A DNA stretch of 64,000 bases, from the NCBI RefSeq assembly GCF_000701445.1, contig NZ_JNIX01000016.1, forward strand, positions 1-64,000, written 5' to 3'. Below the pieces are notes generated by a model that was not told the origin of the DNA, ran no database searches, and was given only the letters and a program-made list of their open reading frames with translations. The DNA is from Brevundimonas bacteroides DSM 4726. GTDB taxonomy: Bacteria; Pseudomonadota; Alphaproteobacteria; Caulobacterales; Caulobacteraceae. Shown here in pieces: positions 21,316 to 33,282 of the stretch (positions are counted from its first letter, which is position 1; each line of letters starts with the position of its first letter). The position numbers and the translations under genes were made by a program.

Positions 21316-22028
21316 GCGCCGGCGGTCCATTCGATCCATCCGGCGGCGCGGAGTTCGCAGGCGGGGCACTCGCCGCAGCCGTAGCCCCAGGCGTGGTGGT
21401 GCGCGCGGTCGCCGCGATAGCAGGTGTGGCTCTCCTCCACGATCAGCTCGACCAGGTCCGCCCCGCCGATACGGTCAGCCAGCGCCCAGGTCTGGGCCTT
21501 GGTCAGGGCCATCAGGGGCGTCTCGATGGGCACGGGTTTGTCGAGGCCCAGCGTCAGGGCCCGGCTCATGGCCTCGATGGTGTCGCGGCGGCAGTCCGGG
21601 TAGCCGGAGAAGTCCGTCTCGCACATGCCGCCGACCAGGAGGTCCAGCCCGCGCCGGTCGGCCAGAGCCGCCGCCACGCTCAGGAACACCAGATTTCGAC
21701 CGGGCACGAAGGTGGTCGGCAGGCCGCGCGCGTCGATCTCGATGGCGCGGTCGGTGGTGAGCGCCGTCTCGCCGATAGCGCCAAAGCCGGTCAGGTCGAC
21801 GACGTGGTCGGGGCCCAGACGATCTGCGAAGTCGGGCAGCGCCGCCGCCATGCCGTCGCGCACGCGCAGCCGCGCCGCCATCTCCACCGCGTGGCGCTGG
21901 CCGTAATCGAAACCGACGGTCTCCACGCGCGCGTATCGCTCCAGCGCCCAGGCGAGGCAGGTGGCGCTGTCCTGTCCGCCGGAGAACAGGACGAGGGCGG
22001 AGGTCTGGGCGGGCGAGGTTTCGGTCAT
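21312..22028 (-). CDS. queC: 7-cyano-7-deazaguanine (preQ0) synthase
   Basis: ATP-dependent enzyme of 238 residues that turns 7-carboxy-7-deazaguanine into preQ0 for tRNA queuosine. It has the PP-loop [12 protein letters not shown] at about residues 14-25 and the C-terminal zinc-binding cysteines in [25 protein letters not shown] (residues about 198-222). It is the first gene of the queC-queE-GNAT operon. The other pathway genes (queD, folE/queF) are not in this window. Confidence 0.95.
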   Translation of the reverse strand: MTETSPAQTSALVLFSGGQDSATCLAWALERYARVETVGFDYGQRHAVEMAARLRVRDGMAAALPDFADRLGPDHVVDLTGFGAIGETALTTDRAIEIDARGLPTTFVPGRNLVFLSVAAALADRRGLDLLVGGMCETDFSGYPDCRRDTIEAMSRALTLGLDKPVPIETPLMALTKAQTWALADRIGGADLVELIVEESHTCYRGDRAHHHAWGYGCGECPACELRAAGWIEWTAGA

Positions 22029-22075
22029 GACGGGCCTGCGGTCGGCCGGACGGCCGCGCGCATGGAAAAGGGGAT

Positions 22076-22101
22076 GGGAAGGAGCGGGTTCGTCCCTTCC
22101 C
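22076..22101 (-). terminator. Probable rho-independent terminator
   Basis: Read on the minus strand, GGGAAGG pairs with CCTTCCC across a 12-base loop, followed by ATCCCCTTTT. It lies about 30 bases beyond the stop of the large amidohydrolase gene and before queC on the same strand, the right place to separate the two transcripts. Confidence 0.5.
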
Positions 22102-22131
22102 TACATCACCCCGCGTCCGGCCGCAAAAGCG

Positions 22132-25416
<3,285 letters not shown>

Positions 25417-25492
25417 TGGAAATCTCCCCGCTCTTTTCTGCGTCTGTAGGGCGCCTACGACCGGCTTGGCCAGCCCGCAGAGATCCGCACAC

Positions 25493-25511
25493 GGTGAAGA
25501 TGAAATTCACC
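25493..25511. promoter_or_regulatory. Inverted repeat in divergent promoter region
   Basis: GGTGAA and TTCACC are separated by seven bases, inside the 175-base gap between the divergent amidohydrolase and DUF1800 genes. Such a repeat could be an operator for one or both promoters. No regulator is encoded nearby, so this is a weak prediction. Confidence 0.3.
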
Positions 25512-25591
25512 GCGCGGCGACGGAAACTCTTCACCCGCGCCGTGGAACAGTCGTAGCGTCGCCAAATCAACACGTGGGTCGGGGGACAGAC

Positions 25592-27325
25592 GTGAGACTA
25601 TCCGGACTGCTTCAAGGGTTCAGACGGGCCGCCCTGCCGGCCGCGCTGATGCTTGGTCTCGCCTCCTGCGGAGGCGGCAGCGGTGGGGGCGGAGGCAACT
25701 CCGGCGGCGGCGGCCCGCCGCCCACGCCCGCGCCGACCATATCGGACGCGGAAGCGGCCAAGTTCCTGACCCAGGCGACCTTCGGGCCGACCGACGCCGA
25801 GATCGAAGCGGTCAAGACCCAGGGCTATTCGGCCTACATCAACGCCCAGATCGCTCTCCAGTCCTCGTCGCATCAGACCTATGTCGAGAACCGTCTGGCG
25901 CAAATCCGACTGACCAACCCGACCGCCAACCTCAGCGCCAACCAGTTCTACGAGAGCTTCTGGCTGTATGGCGCGACCGGCCAGGCCCAGCTGCGCGAAC
26001 GGATGAAGTTCGCCCTGTCGCAGATCTTCGTCATCTCGATGAACGATTCCAACATCGATGTGCGGGGCGCGGCGTCCTACTACGACATGCTGGGGGCCAA
26101 TGCCTTCGGCAACTACCGCACCCTGCTCGAGCAGGTGTCGCTGCATCCCATGATGGGCATCTACCTGACCCATCTGGCCAATCAGCGCGAAGACCCCTCG
26201 ACGGGCCGGTCTCCGGACGAGAACTACGCCCGCGAAGTCATGCAGCTGATGTCGATCGGCGTGTTTGAGCTGAACAACGACGGCACCCTGCGCCGCGACG
26301 GACAGGGCAATCCGATCCCGACCTATACGGCCAACGACATCAGTCAGCTGGCCAAGGTGTTCACGGGCTTCAGCTGGTATCATCCCAACCCGACCAACAA
26401 CACCTTCTTTGGCGGCAACCGGAACGCGGACGCGGTCGTCCGTCCCATGATTGTCTATCCGCAGTACCACTCGATCACCGCCAAGACCTTCCTGGGTGTC
26501 ACCATTCCGGCCGGGACCAACGACGCGGCAGGCGACTTGAGGATCGCCCTGGACGCCATCTTCAACCACGCCAACGTCCCGCCCTTCATCTGCAAGCAGC
26601 TGATCCAGCGCCTGGTGACGTCGAACCCCTCGCCCGGCTACGTCGGTCGCTGCTCGGCGGCGTTCATCAACAACGGTTCGGGTACCCGCGGCGACCTGGC
26701 GGCGGTGGTGCGAACCATCCTGCTGGACGCCGAGGCCCGCGACATCAACTCGGCCTCCAGCGCCACCTTCGGCAAAATCCGCGAGCCGATCGTGCGCATG
26801 ACCAACTGGATGCGGGCCTTCGGCGCGACCTCGGTGAGCGGCAACTATTTGCTGAATTCAACCAGCGGGAACACCTCGCTGGGGCAGTCGGCGCTGGCCA
26901 GCCCCTCGGTCTTCAACTTCTACCGGCCGGGATACGTGCCTCCGAACACCCGGGCGGGCGCCCAGAACCTGACGGTGCCCGAGTTCCAGATCGTCGATGA
27001 GGTCACCGTCGCCGGTTACGCCAACACCATGCAGACGGCGATCGGCACGGGCATCGGAACCGGAGCCGACGTGCGCTCGGCCTATACGCGCGAGGTGGCG
27101 GTCGCCAGCGATGCCAACGCCCTGGCCGACCGGATGAACCGGATGCTGCTCTATGGCCAGATGTCGTCCACGCTGAGGGCGCGCATCGTCGAGAGCGTCA
27201 ACTCCGTCGCCGTTCCGGCCTCGACCGGTACGAACCAGGCCGCCATCGACGCGGCGCTTCTGAACCGGGCTCGCCTCGCCGTCTACATGACGATGGTGTC
27301 GCCCGAATATCTGGTCCAGCGGTGA
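25592..27325 (+). CDS. DUF1800 family lipoprotein
   Basis: A 577-residue protein of the DUF1800 family, commonly encoded next to DUF1501. The N-terminus is a lipoprotein signal with lipobox LASC (Cys26), followed by a Gly-rich linker and then DAEAAKFLTQATFGPTDAEIEAV, the family's start. Further typical parts are NYAREVMQLMSIGVFELN and FNFYRPGYVPP. The function is unknown; related pairs have been linked to secretion or surface proteins. The GTG start at 25592 has GGGGGA about six bases upstream and puts the lipobox at the right place. Confidence 0.88.
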   Translation: MRLSGLLQGFRRAALPAALMLGLASCGGGSGGGGGNSGGGGPPPTPAPTISDAEAAKFLTQATFGPTDAEIEAVKTQGYSAYINAQIALQSSSHQTYVENRLAQIRLTNPTANLSANQFYESFWLYGATGQAQLRERMKFALSQIFVISMNDSNIDVRGAASYYDMLGANAFGNYRTLLEQVSLHPMMGIYLTHLANQREDPSTGRSPDENYAREVMQLMSIGVFELNNDGTLRRDGQGNPIPTYTANDISQLAKVFTGFSWYHPNPTNNTFFGGNRNADAVVRPMIVYPQYHSITAKTFLGVTIPAGTNDAAGDLRIALDAIFNHANVPPFICKQLIQRLVTSNPSPGYVGRCSAAFINNGSGTRGDLAAVVRTILLDAEARDINSASSATFGKIREPIVRMTNWMRAFGATSVSGNYLLNSTSGNTSLGQSALASPSVFNFYRPGYVPPNTRAGAQNLTVPEFQIVDEVTVAGYANTMQTAIGTGIGTGADVRSAYTREVAVASDANALADRMNRMLLYGQMSSTLRARIVESVNSVAVPASTGTNQAAIDAALLNRARLAVYMTMVSPEYLVQR

Positions 27326-27335
27326 GGGCGGGACG

Positions 27336-28889
27336 ATGAGCCACGGAAGATACACCCGCCGCCAGCTGCTCCGGATCACCGGCGGCATGTCCATGCTGGG
27401 GGCCGCCGCCCCCTTCGCCGCCCAGCTGGCCGCCGCCGGCAACGCCGCCAGCCAGAGCGCGCCGGACTACAGGGCCCTGGTCTGCGTCTTCCTGTTCGGC
27501 GGCAACGACAGCCACAACATGGTGCTGGCGACCGACAACGACAGCTGGACCCGCTACTTCGCGGCGCGCAACACCGGCAACGACCCTATCGCCCTGATGC
27601 CGTTGGGCACGGCGCCGACGCCGGTCGGAGCGACCAATCCGGTCACGGGCCGCGTCTCGGCGGCGGACTCGCCCGAGGCCTGGGGCGGGGTCTTGCCGAT
27701 CGTGCCGCGCACCCTGAACCCGATCCCGGCGGGCACCAACGCCACGACGCGAACCTTTGCCCTGCATCCCTTCATGCAGCCGGTGAAGGACCTGTTTGAC
27801 GCGGATCGTTTGGCCGTCGTCGCCAACGTCGGCACCCTGATCCAGCCGATCACCAAGGCCCAGTACGAGGCCCGAACCGCCCCCTTCCCGTCCAACCTGT
27901 TCTCGCACAACGACCAGCAGTCGACCTGGCAGGCGGGCCAGACCGAGGGCGCGCGCACGGGCTGGGGCGGGCGGTTCGGGGACTTGCTCTCCAGCCAGAA
28001 CGGCACGTCCTCGCTGTTCACGGCCGTGTCGACGGCGGGCAATGCGGTGTTCCTGTCGGGACAGAGCGTGGTCCAGTACCAGATGAGCACGGGGGCCCAG
28101 CCCGCCGTGGTCATTACGGGCCAGTCGGGGACCAATCTGTTCGGATCGACCGTCGCGCCGCAGAGGGTGCGAGAGATCATCACCGACACCTCGTCGGCCA
28201 GTCTGTTCGCGGCCGACTACGCCACGACCACCGGCCGCTCGATCGGGGCTTCGACGACGCTGAACAACGTCTTCGCCTCCTCGGCGGTGACCGGGGTGGC
28301 GACCGCGCCGGCCTATCGCAACCCGATCACGGGCGCGACCGAGAACAACACCCTGGCCACCCAGTTGCAGACCGTGGCCCGGATGATCGCGGCAGCCCCG
28401 GCGCTGGGTATCCGGCGTCAGGTTTTCTTCGTCAGCCTGGGCGGCTGGGACACCCACGACTTCCAGAACGCGGCCCAGGGCAACAACCTGGCCAAGGTGG
28501 CGCACGCCCTGTCGTATTTCGACGGGGCGCTGGCCAACATCGGCGGGGTGAACATGAGGAATGCGGTGACGACCTTCACCGCATCGGACTTCTCGCGGAC
28601 CTTCAACACCAATGGCGACGGCACCGACCACGCCTGGGGCGGGCACCACCTGGTGATGGGCGGATCGGTCCGGGGCGGCGACATCTATGGCCAGTATCCG
28701 ACGCTGGGCATCGATCAGGGCACGTTCCGCAACCCGGACATGACCCGGTCCTATCTGATCCCGACGACGTCTGTGGACCAGTACGGGGCGACGCTGGGCC
28801 GCTGGCTGGGGGTGTCGGAAACCAACCTGGACGTCATCTTCCCGAACCTGCGGAACATGGCGTCGCGGGGCCTGAGCTTCATGATCTGA
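27336..28889 (+). CDS. DUF1501 family Tat-exported protein
   Basis: A 517-residue DUF1501 protein (sulfatase-like alkaline-phosphatase fold). The N-terminus MSHGRYTRRQLLRITGG is a twin-arginine signal, followed by a hydrophobic stretch ending near residue 40. Family features are LVCVFLFGGNDSHNMVLATDN, FFVSLGGWDTHDFQNA and the C-terminal GGHHLVMGGSVRGG. It lies 10 bases after the DUF1800 gene; the two almost certainly work together in the periplasm or at the surface. The substrate is unknown. Confidence 0.9.
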   Translation: MSHGRYTRRQLLRITGGMSMLGAAAPFAAQLAAAGNAASQSAPDYRALVCVFLFGGNDSHNMVLATDNDSWTRYFAARNTGNDPIALMPLGTAPTPVGATNPVTGRVSAADSPEAWGGVLPIVPRTLNPIPAGTNATTRTFALHPFMQPVKDLFDADRLAVVANVGTLIQPITKAQYEARTAPFPSNLFSHNDQQSTWQAGQTEGARTGWGGRFGDLLSSQNGTSSLFTAVSTAGNAVFLSGQSVVQYQMSTGAQPAVVITGQSGTNLFGSTVAPQRVREIITDTSSASLFAADYATTTGRSIGASTTLNNVFASSAVTGVATAPAYRNPITGATENNTLATQLQTVARMIAAAPALGIRRQVFFVSLGGWDTHDFQNAAQGNNLAKVAHALSYFDGALANIGGVNMRNAVTTFTASDFSRTFNTNGDGTDHAWGGHHLVMGGSVRGGDIYGQYPTLGIDQGTFRNPDMTRSYLIPTTSVDQYGATLGRWLGVSETNLDVIFPNLRNMASRGLSFMI

Positions 28890-28890
28890 C

Positions 28891-28918
28891 GGCCCGGCAA
28901 GGACGCTCTCGCCGGGCC
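28891..28918. terminator. Hairpin between convergent genes
   Basis: A perfect 8-base stem, GGCCCGGC paired with GCCGGGCC, with a 12-base loop begins two bases after the DUF1501 stop codon. It faces the end of the convergent TelA-like gene 17 bases away. There is no long T-run on either side, so it may be a weak or bidirectional terminator. Confidence 0.5.
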
Positions 28919-28934
28919 CCCGATCTCCGAAAGC

Positions 28935-30176
28935 CTAAGCCGCCGCCCTGGGCGCCTCGACGGACGGTGCGGGTGGCGAAAGCTCGCCCAGCCGCGCACG
29001 GGCCGCGGAAGCGGTGCGTTCGGCCTCGCCCAGCCCTCCGATGAGCGCCTGCCTGGATTCCGCCAGACGAACAGGATCGGGCCTGACCTTCCTGGGCCGC
29101 TTGCCGGACAGGCCGAGCGCGTCGCGCCAGTCCGCGCGCCAGGTCTCGATCCGGTCCCGCGCCGACGAGAGAACCGCCGGCACGGCGTGGTCGGCGTTCT
29201 GGAGGGACCGGACGCGAGGGAGGGCCGCGACGGCGCGGGCGCGCAATGCGGCCAAGGCCTCCAGCCGGGCGTCCAGGGGGTGTGGCAGGGTCGTCACCTC
29301 GGCCGGTGCGGGCTCGGGCACGGGCTCGAGCACCGGCTCGGACTCAGGGGCTGGCTGGAGTTCTAACGAGGCTTCGGCCACGACCGTGTCGCCTGCGTCT
29401 GTGTCGGCGCTATGCGCGATGGTCTCCTGCGCGACGGTCTCCGGATCGGACGGTTCGGCGCGCTCGGGGATCGCCCCAGTCTCCGGCGGCGTCGCCTCAG
29501 CCGATGGCGTGTCGTCGGCGTGTGGGGTGTCAGGCGCGGATGCGGTCGATGCGGAAGCCGGAGCCTCCTGAATCTCTTCGACAGGGGAAGCGACCGCCTC
29601 CGGAGGCGCACCCTCCTCCGACGGCGCGTCCGGAGCGGCCTCCTCGGGCATGTCCTCGAAGGCGGCGGCGGCTTCCGGCGGGACGGGGCTGGGCGGGGGC
29701 GTGGCGGCGCGGTCGCTCAGCCAGGCGCGGCCGGCTTCCAGATGGTCGTCGAGGGCCGACACACCTGCGCGCAGTTCGCCCCAGAGGCTTTCCAGGTCCT
29801 CGCCCCGGCGGGCAATGGCGGCGCCGCGCTCGGCCAGATCGGTCGCGCCCGAGGACGCAGCGTCGGCGCTGGCCAGATAGGCGGCGCGGAAAGCCTTCAG
29901 CCGCTTGCCCCGGCTGTCGAACAGGCCGCCCAGGCCCCCGCGCGGCTCCAGCCGGGCGGGATCGAGGCCCGAGACGCGGTCGCGGATGTGCTCCAGCAAA
30001 GCGGCGGCCTCGGCGTGCGGGGCGCTTCCAGCGAGAGTTTCAACACGCGCCAGCGCCACTTCGACGGTGGCCCGCACAGGCTCGCCGAACGCGGCCCCGG
30101 CCTCGGCGTCATCGGTCATGGCGGCGCGGATCGCGGCGAGGCGGTCCGAGGCGGTCGGCGGCGAGCCGTCGGTCAT
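28935..30176 (-). CDS. TelA-like hypothetical protein with long acidic linker
   Basis: A 413-residue protein. Residues about 30-165 resemble part of the toxic-anion resistance (TelA/KlaA) helical domain: LLEHIRDRVSGLDPARLEPRGGLGGLFDSRG, then FRAAYLASADAASSGATDLAERG. Residues about 170-300 are a low-complexity Pro/Glu/Ala/Thr linker, and the C-terminal ~110 residues are again helical and basic. The full TelA family is about 350-400 residues without such a linker, so this is a diverged relative or a different helical protein. The ATG at 30176 follows GGAGGG and is preferred over the ATG four codons earlier. Confidence 0.6.
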   Translation of the reverse strand: MTDGSPPTASDRLAAIRAAMTDDAEAGAAFGEPVRATVEVALARVETLAGSAPHAEAAALLEHIRDRVSGLDPARLEPRGGLGGLFDSRGKRLKAFRAAYLASADAASSGATDLAERGAAIARRGEDLESLWGELRAGVSALDDHLEAGRAWLSDRAATPPPSPVPPEAAAAFEDMPEEAAPDAPSEEGAPPEAVASPVEEIQEAPASASTASAPDTPHADDTPSAEATPPETGAIPERAEPSDPETVAQETIAHSADTDAGDTVVAEASLELQPAPESEPVLEPVPEPAPAEVTTLPHPLDARLEALAALRARAVAALPRVRSLQNADHAVPAVLSSARDRIETWRADWRDALGLSGKRPRKVRPDPVRLAESRQALIGGLGEAERTASAARARLGELSPPAPSVEAPRAAA

Positions 30177-30224
30177 GTCACCCTCCATCGTCCGGCCCTC
30201 TGGCGGAGCCGGTGTCGGAGTTAA

Positions 30225-30884
30225 CTATGCCGCAGCCTTGAGGGTTTGGGAAACCGTGTAGGTGGCCTCCGTCTTGGCCGCGACCTCGTCCACGGTCACG
30301 CCGTCGGCCAGCTCGATCAGCTCCAGCCCCGCGCCGCCCGGCTTGACGTCGAAGACGCACAGGTCGGTGATGATGCGGCTGACCACGCCCGTGCCGGTCA
30401 GCGGCAGGGTGCAGCGCTTCAGCACCTTGGACTGGCCGTGCTTGTTGGCGTGCTCCATGACCACGACGACGCGCTTGACACCCGCCACCAAGTCCATGGC
30501 CCCGCCCATGCCCTTCACCAGCTTGCCCGGGATCATCCAGTTGGCGATGTCGCCGTTCTCGGCCACTTCCATGGCGCCCAGGATGGACAGGTTGATGTGG
30601 CCGCCCCGGATCATGGCGAAGCTGTCGGCCGAGCTGAAATAGCTGCTCTCGGGGATCTCGGTGATCGTCTGCTTGCCGGCGTTGATCAGGTCGGGATCGA
30701 CCTCGTCGTCATAGGGGAAGGGTCCCATGCCGAGCATGCCGTTCTCGGACTGCAGCGTGACCTCCATCCCGGCCGGGATGTAGTTGGCCACCAGCGTCGG
30801 GATGCCGATGCCGAGGTTCACATAGAAGCCGTCCTGAAGCTCCTGGGCGGCGCGTTCAGCGAGCTGTTCACGGGTGCGGGGCAT
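30225..30884 (-). CDS. scoB: 3-oxoacid CoA-transferase subunit B
   Basis: Beta subunit (219 residues) of a succinyl-CoA:3-ketoacid CoA-transferase, which moves CoA between succinyl-CoA and acetoacetate or a similar 3-oxoacid. It contains [17 protein letters not shown] and the catalytic glutamate in [12 protein letters not shown] (about residue 51), with [26 protein letters not shown] downstream. It is the last gene of the scoA / 66-residue protein / scoB operon. Confidence 0.93.
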   Translation of the reverse strand: MPRTREQLAERAAQELQDGFYVNLGIGIPTLVANYIPAGMEVTLQSENGMLGMGPFPYDDEVDPDLINAGKQTITEIPESSYFSSADSFAMIRGGHINLSILGAMEVAENGDIANWMIPGKLVKGMGGAMDLVAGVKRVVVVMEHANKHGQSKVLKRCTLPLTGTGVVSRIITDLCVFDVKPGGAGLELIELADGVTVDEVAAKTEATYTVSQTLKAAA

Positions 30885-30887
30885 GGG

Positions 30888-31088
30888 TCAGCCTTGGGTC
30901 GTCGCGGGCGCGGGCGCAGGCGCGGCGGGTGCGGTCGGAGCAGGCTCGTCACGACGGTCGCGAATGGCGTCCTCGATGTCGTCGTTGAGCGAGCAGGTGT
31001 TCAGCATGATGATGAACAGGAAGATCACCCCCCAGGTCAGCTTGTCGCTGATGCTCTTGAGGTGCTGGTTGTCCGATCCTTCGGCCAT
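30888..31088 (-). CDS. Small single-span membrane protein
   Basis: A 66-residue protein inserted between the two CoA-transferase subunit genes. Residues about 17-30 (LTWGVIFLFIIMLNTC) form one membrane helix. The N-terminus is polar, and the C-terminus is acidic and then Ala/Pro-rich (EPAPTAPAAPAPAPA). I do not recognise a family. The stop is three bases upstream of the scoB start, so it is clearly translated within the operon if real. Confidence 0.65.
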   Translation of the reverse strand: MAEGSDNQHLKSISDKLTWGVIFLFIIMLNTCSLNDDIEDAIRDRRDEPAPTAPAAPAPAPATTQG

Positions 31089-31112
31089 GTCTTTGTCCCC
31101 TCTGGCTGAGTG

Positions 31113-31817
31113 TCAGGCGGCTTCGCGTGCGCGAACGGTGCGTTGCTCGATGCGCTTCTCGAACGTGCCTTGGATCAGGCGGTCGACATAGACGCCCGGC
31201 GTGTGGATATGGTCGGGATCGAGCGAGCCGACGGGCACGATCTCCTCGACCTCGACGACCGTGATCTTGCCGGCCGTGGCCATCATCGGGTTGAAGTTGC
31301 GGGCGGTCTTGCGGAACACCAAGTTGCCGCGCTCGTCGGCCTTCCACGCCTTGACGATCGACAGGTCGGCGACGAGGCCGGTCTCCATGACGTATTGGCG
31401 GCCGTCGAACTCTCGGACTTCCTTGCCCTCGGCCACAAGGGTGCCGACGCCGGTGGCGGTGAAGAAGGCGGGGATGCCCGCTCCGCCCGCGCGGATGCGC
31501 TCGGCGAGCGTGCCCTGCGGATTGAACTCCAGCTCCAGCTCGCCGGCCAGATACTGGCGCTCGAACTCCTTGTTCTCGCCGACATAGGACGAGATCATCT
31601 TGGCGATCTGGCGGGTTTCCAGCAGCTGACCCAGGCCAAAGCCGTCGACGCCGGCGTTGTTGGAGATGACAGTCAGGCCCTTGACCCCGCTGTCACGCAG
31701 CGCCGCGATCAGGTTCTCGGGGATGCCGCACAGACCGAAGCCGCCGGACATGACGGTCATCCCGTCGAAGGTCAGGCCTTTCAGCGCGGATTTGGCATCA
31801 GCGTAGATCTTGCGCAT
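31113..31817 (-). CDS. scoA: 3-oxoacid CoA-transferase subunit A
   Basis: Alpha subunit (234 residues) of the same CoA-transferase as scoB. It has the glycine-rich CoA-binding loop [16 protein letters not shown] and the [16 protein letters not shown] segment, and ends with [13 protein letters not shown]. The enzyme uses acetoacetate from leucine or ketone-body breakdown, consistent with the methylcrotonoyl-CoA carboxylase elsewhere in the window. It is the first gene of its operon. Confidence 0.93.
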   Translation of the reverse strand: MRKIYADAKSALKGLTFDGMTVMSGGFGLCGIPENLIAALRDSGVKGLTVISNNAGVDGFGLGQLLETRQIAKMISSYVGENKEFERQYLAGELELEFNPQGTLAERIRAGGAGIPAFFTATGVGTLVAEGKEVREFDGRQYVMETGLVADLSIVKAWKADERGNLVFRKTARNFNPMMATAGKITVVEVEEIVPVGSLDPDHIHTPGVYVDRLIQGTFEKRIEQRTVRAREAA

Positions 31818-31908
31818 CGCTCTCCCTTTTTCACCGGCTGATGAATAATCGCAGGCTTTCGTCGTCCCTAACCCGCGAAAGGGACGGGAGCAAGGTGGCC
31901 AAAACCGC

Positions 31909-31950
31909 GTGCAAGCAGTGCAAGGAGTGCAGGGAGTGCAGGGAGTGCAC
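31909..31950. repeat. Short tandem repeat (9-bp unit, about 4.5 copies)
   Basis: Units GTGCAAGCA, GTGCAAGGA, GTGCAGGGA, GTGCAGGGA and a partial GTGCAC follow each other directly. The tract lies in the ~198-base gap between scoA and the DUF1365 gene. That gap otherwise holds no gene I can support; the upstream region of scoA (31,818 onward) must contain its promoter. Confidence 0.8.
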
Positions 31951-32015
31951 CACGTTGATGGAGTCTCTTCGACCAGCCACGACGTCCCTCAAGGTCTACG
32001 GTGGAGCGCACCTTA

Positions 32016-32858
32016 CTACCGGCCTACGTCAATCGCGGTCGCAGGCGGTGAACGGGCGTGTCCGAGACTGACCGGATCGCCTGGAGGACGACCCCGATGC
32101 CGGTACTGCGCTCCCTTGAGCATCATCTTCAGTGCCTCCCAGTGGATGCCGAAGGTCACCTTCCACGTCAGGAGGGGATGGGTGACGAAGGCGCGCAGCA
32201 GCTCGGCATCCGTCAGGGGCCGCCGACGACCCGCGAAGGACGCGGTCAGGATCGGCGTCTCGCCACGACGAACAGCGACCACGACCGACACCGCCTCGCC
32301 GGGCGGCCGGACGGTGAAGTCGTAGGTCAGCGCCTGATCCATGTAAGGCGAGACGAAGAACCGCTTTTCGGTCGTCTGCCGAACGAGGCTGACGGGCGCA
32401 CCCTCCGGCACGGCGACCAGATAGCTATGCCGTTCCTGGAAGGTGTTGGTGACCTCGTAGACGAGAGCGGCAACCGAGCCGTCGGGCCGGTGACAGAAAT
32501 AGACGCTCAGTGGATTGAAGCCGTAGCCGAGGATGCGCGGCATGGTCAGAAGGCGGATCGCCCCGCCCTGGATGTCGATGCCTGCCGCGGCCAGATGCGC
32601 CTCGATCTGGCCCCGGAGGGGCGCGCCGGACCGATCGCCGTGGTCGCGCGGGGTGAAGCTCATCAGGCCGAAGCGACCTGGACGCAGCAGGCGAAGGCGT
32701 CGCACCGCCTGATCCAGACCGTTGATGTCGAGCAGCAGCATGTAGAGGCCGTAGCGCAGGCGGTGCTCGAACCCGGCGGTACGCTGGTGAACAACCTCGC
32801 CGACGTAGAGGGCGTCCACGCCCTGCTGCGCCGCTCGATCAGATTCTCCGCTCATCAA
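32016..32858 (-). CDS. DUF1365 family protein
   Basis: A 280-residue protein of the DUF1365 family (domain about residues 18-240), with VDALYVGEVVHQRTAGFEHRLRYGLYMLLLDI and ILGYGFNPLSVYFCHRPDGS as clear matches. Members often lie next to genes for cyclopropane-fatty-acid-type lipid modification, but the function is unknown. The N-terminus overlaps the end of the upstream DUF3598-like gene by 20 bases; the second Met (32855) is an equal candidate. The C-terminal ~25 residues are basic and unlike the family. Confidence 0.85.
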   Translation of the reverse strand: MMSGESDRAAQQGVDALYVGEVVHQRTAGFEHRLRYGLYMLLLDINGLDQAVRRLRLLRPGRFGLMSFTPRDHGDRSGAPLRGQIEAHLAAAGIDIQGGAIRLLTMPRILGYGFNPLSVYFCHRPDGSVAALVYEVTNTFQERHSYLVAVPEGAPVSLVRQTTEKRFFVSPYMDQALTYDFTVRPPGEAVSVVVAVRRGETPILTASFAGRRRPLTDAELLRAFVTHPLLTWKVTFGIHWEALKMMLKGAQYRHRGRPPGDPVSLGHARSPPATAIDVGR

Positions 32859-33282
32859 TCAGGGTCCGCTGCCAGCAGACACCGTCGCGGAACCAGTGCC
32901 AGGTTCGCGCACGCGTCAGCCCATCCGCTGCAATTACGATCAGCTCATACAGATGGACGCCGGGCGCGTCAGCCCGTTGCCAAGTGAGGGTGCAGGTCCG
33001 ATCGTCGCCCTGCCAGGCCGATCCCTGGATCAGGCCGGTGTCCCACCACAGGCGGCCGTCGCGATAGACGCCGGGGTGCTCGGCCTCCATCACCCGGCCG
33101 TCGGGCCAGGTGAAGCGGTTCTTCTGGACGTAGGCGTAGGGGCCGTCGTCCGGGAATGAGACCTCGATGCGCGAGGCGTGGCGGTCGACCTCGACGCCGT
33201 CCGTCGTCACGGTGCGATAGGTCCCCTCCCAGACGCCGGCGTGGCGAACCAGCGCCGGCATGTGCTCATGCAGCGGGTTCAC
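32839..33282 (-). CDS. DUF3598-like protein, paralogue B
   Basis: A 147-residue protein that matches the neighbouring upstream gene along its whole length: HAGVWEGTY, FPDDGPYAY, YRDGRLWWDTGLI and RARTWHWFRDG align with HAGEWEGEY, FPDDGPFAYYQ, YRDGQIWWDTDRI and RARTWHWFEND. The all-beta pattern with conserved Trp residues suggests a lipocalin-like domain; I recall related proteins annotated as DUF3598, but this is from memory. It is coupled to paralogue A by ATGA and to DUF1365 by a 20-base overlap. Confidence 0.7.
   Translation of the reverse strand: MNPLHEHMPALVRHAGVWEGTYRTVTTDGVEVDRHASRIEVSFPDDGPYAYVQKNRFTWPDGRVMEAEHPGVYRDGRLWWDTGLIQGSAWQGDDRTCTLTWQRADAPGVHLYELIVIAADGLTRARTWHWFRDGVCWQRTLIDERRI

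Noticed and set aside
31841..32071. Small Cys-rich frame ([10 protein letters not shown]) upstream of DUF1365
   Set aside because: The Cys pattern comes directly from the 9-bp tandem repeat, there is no ribosome-binding site, and the rest has no domain-like composition.
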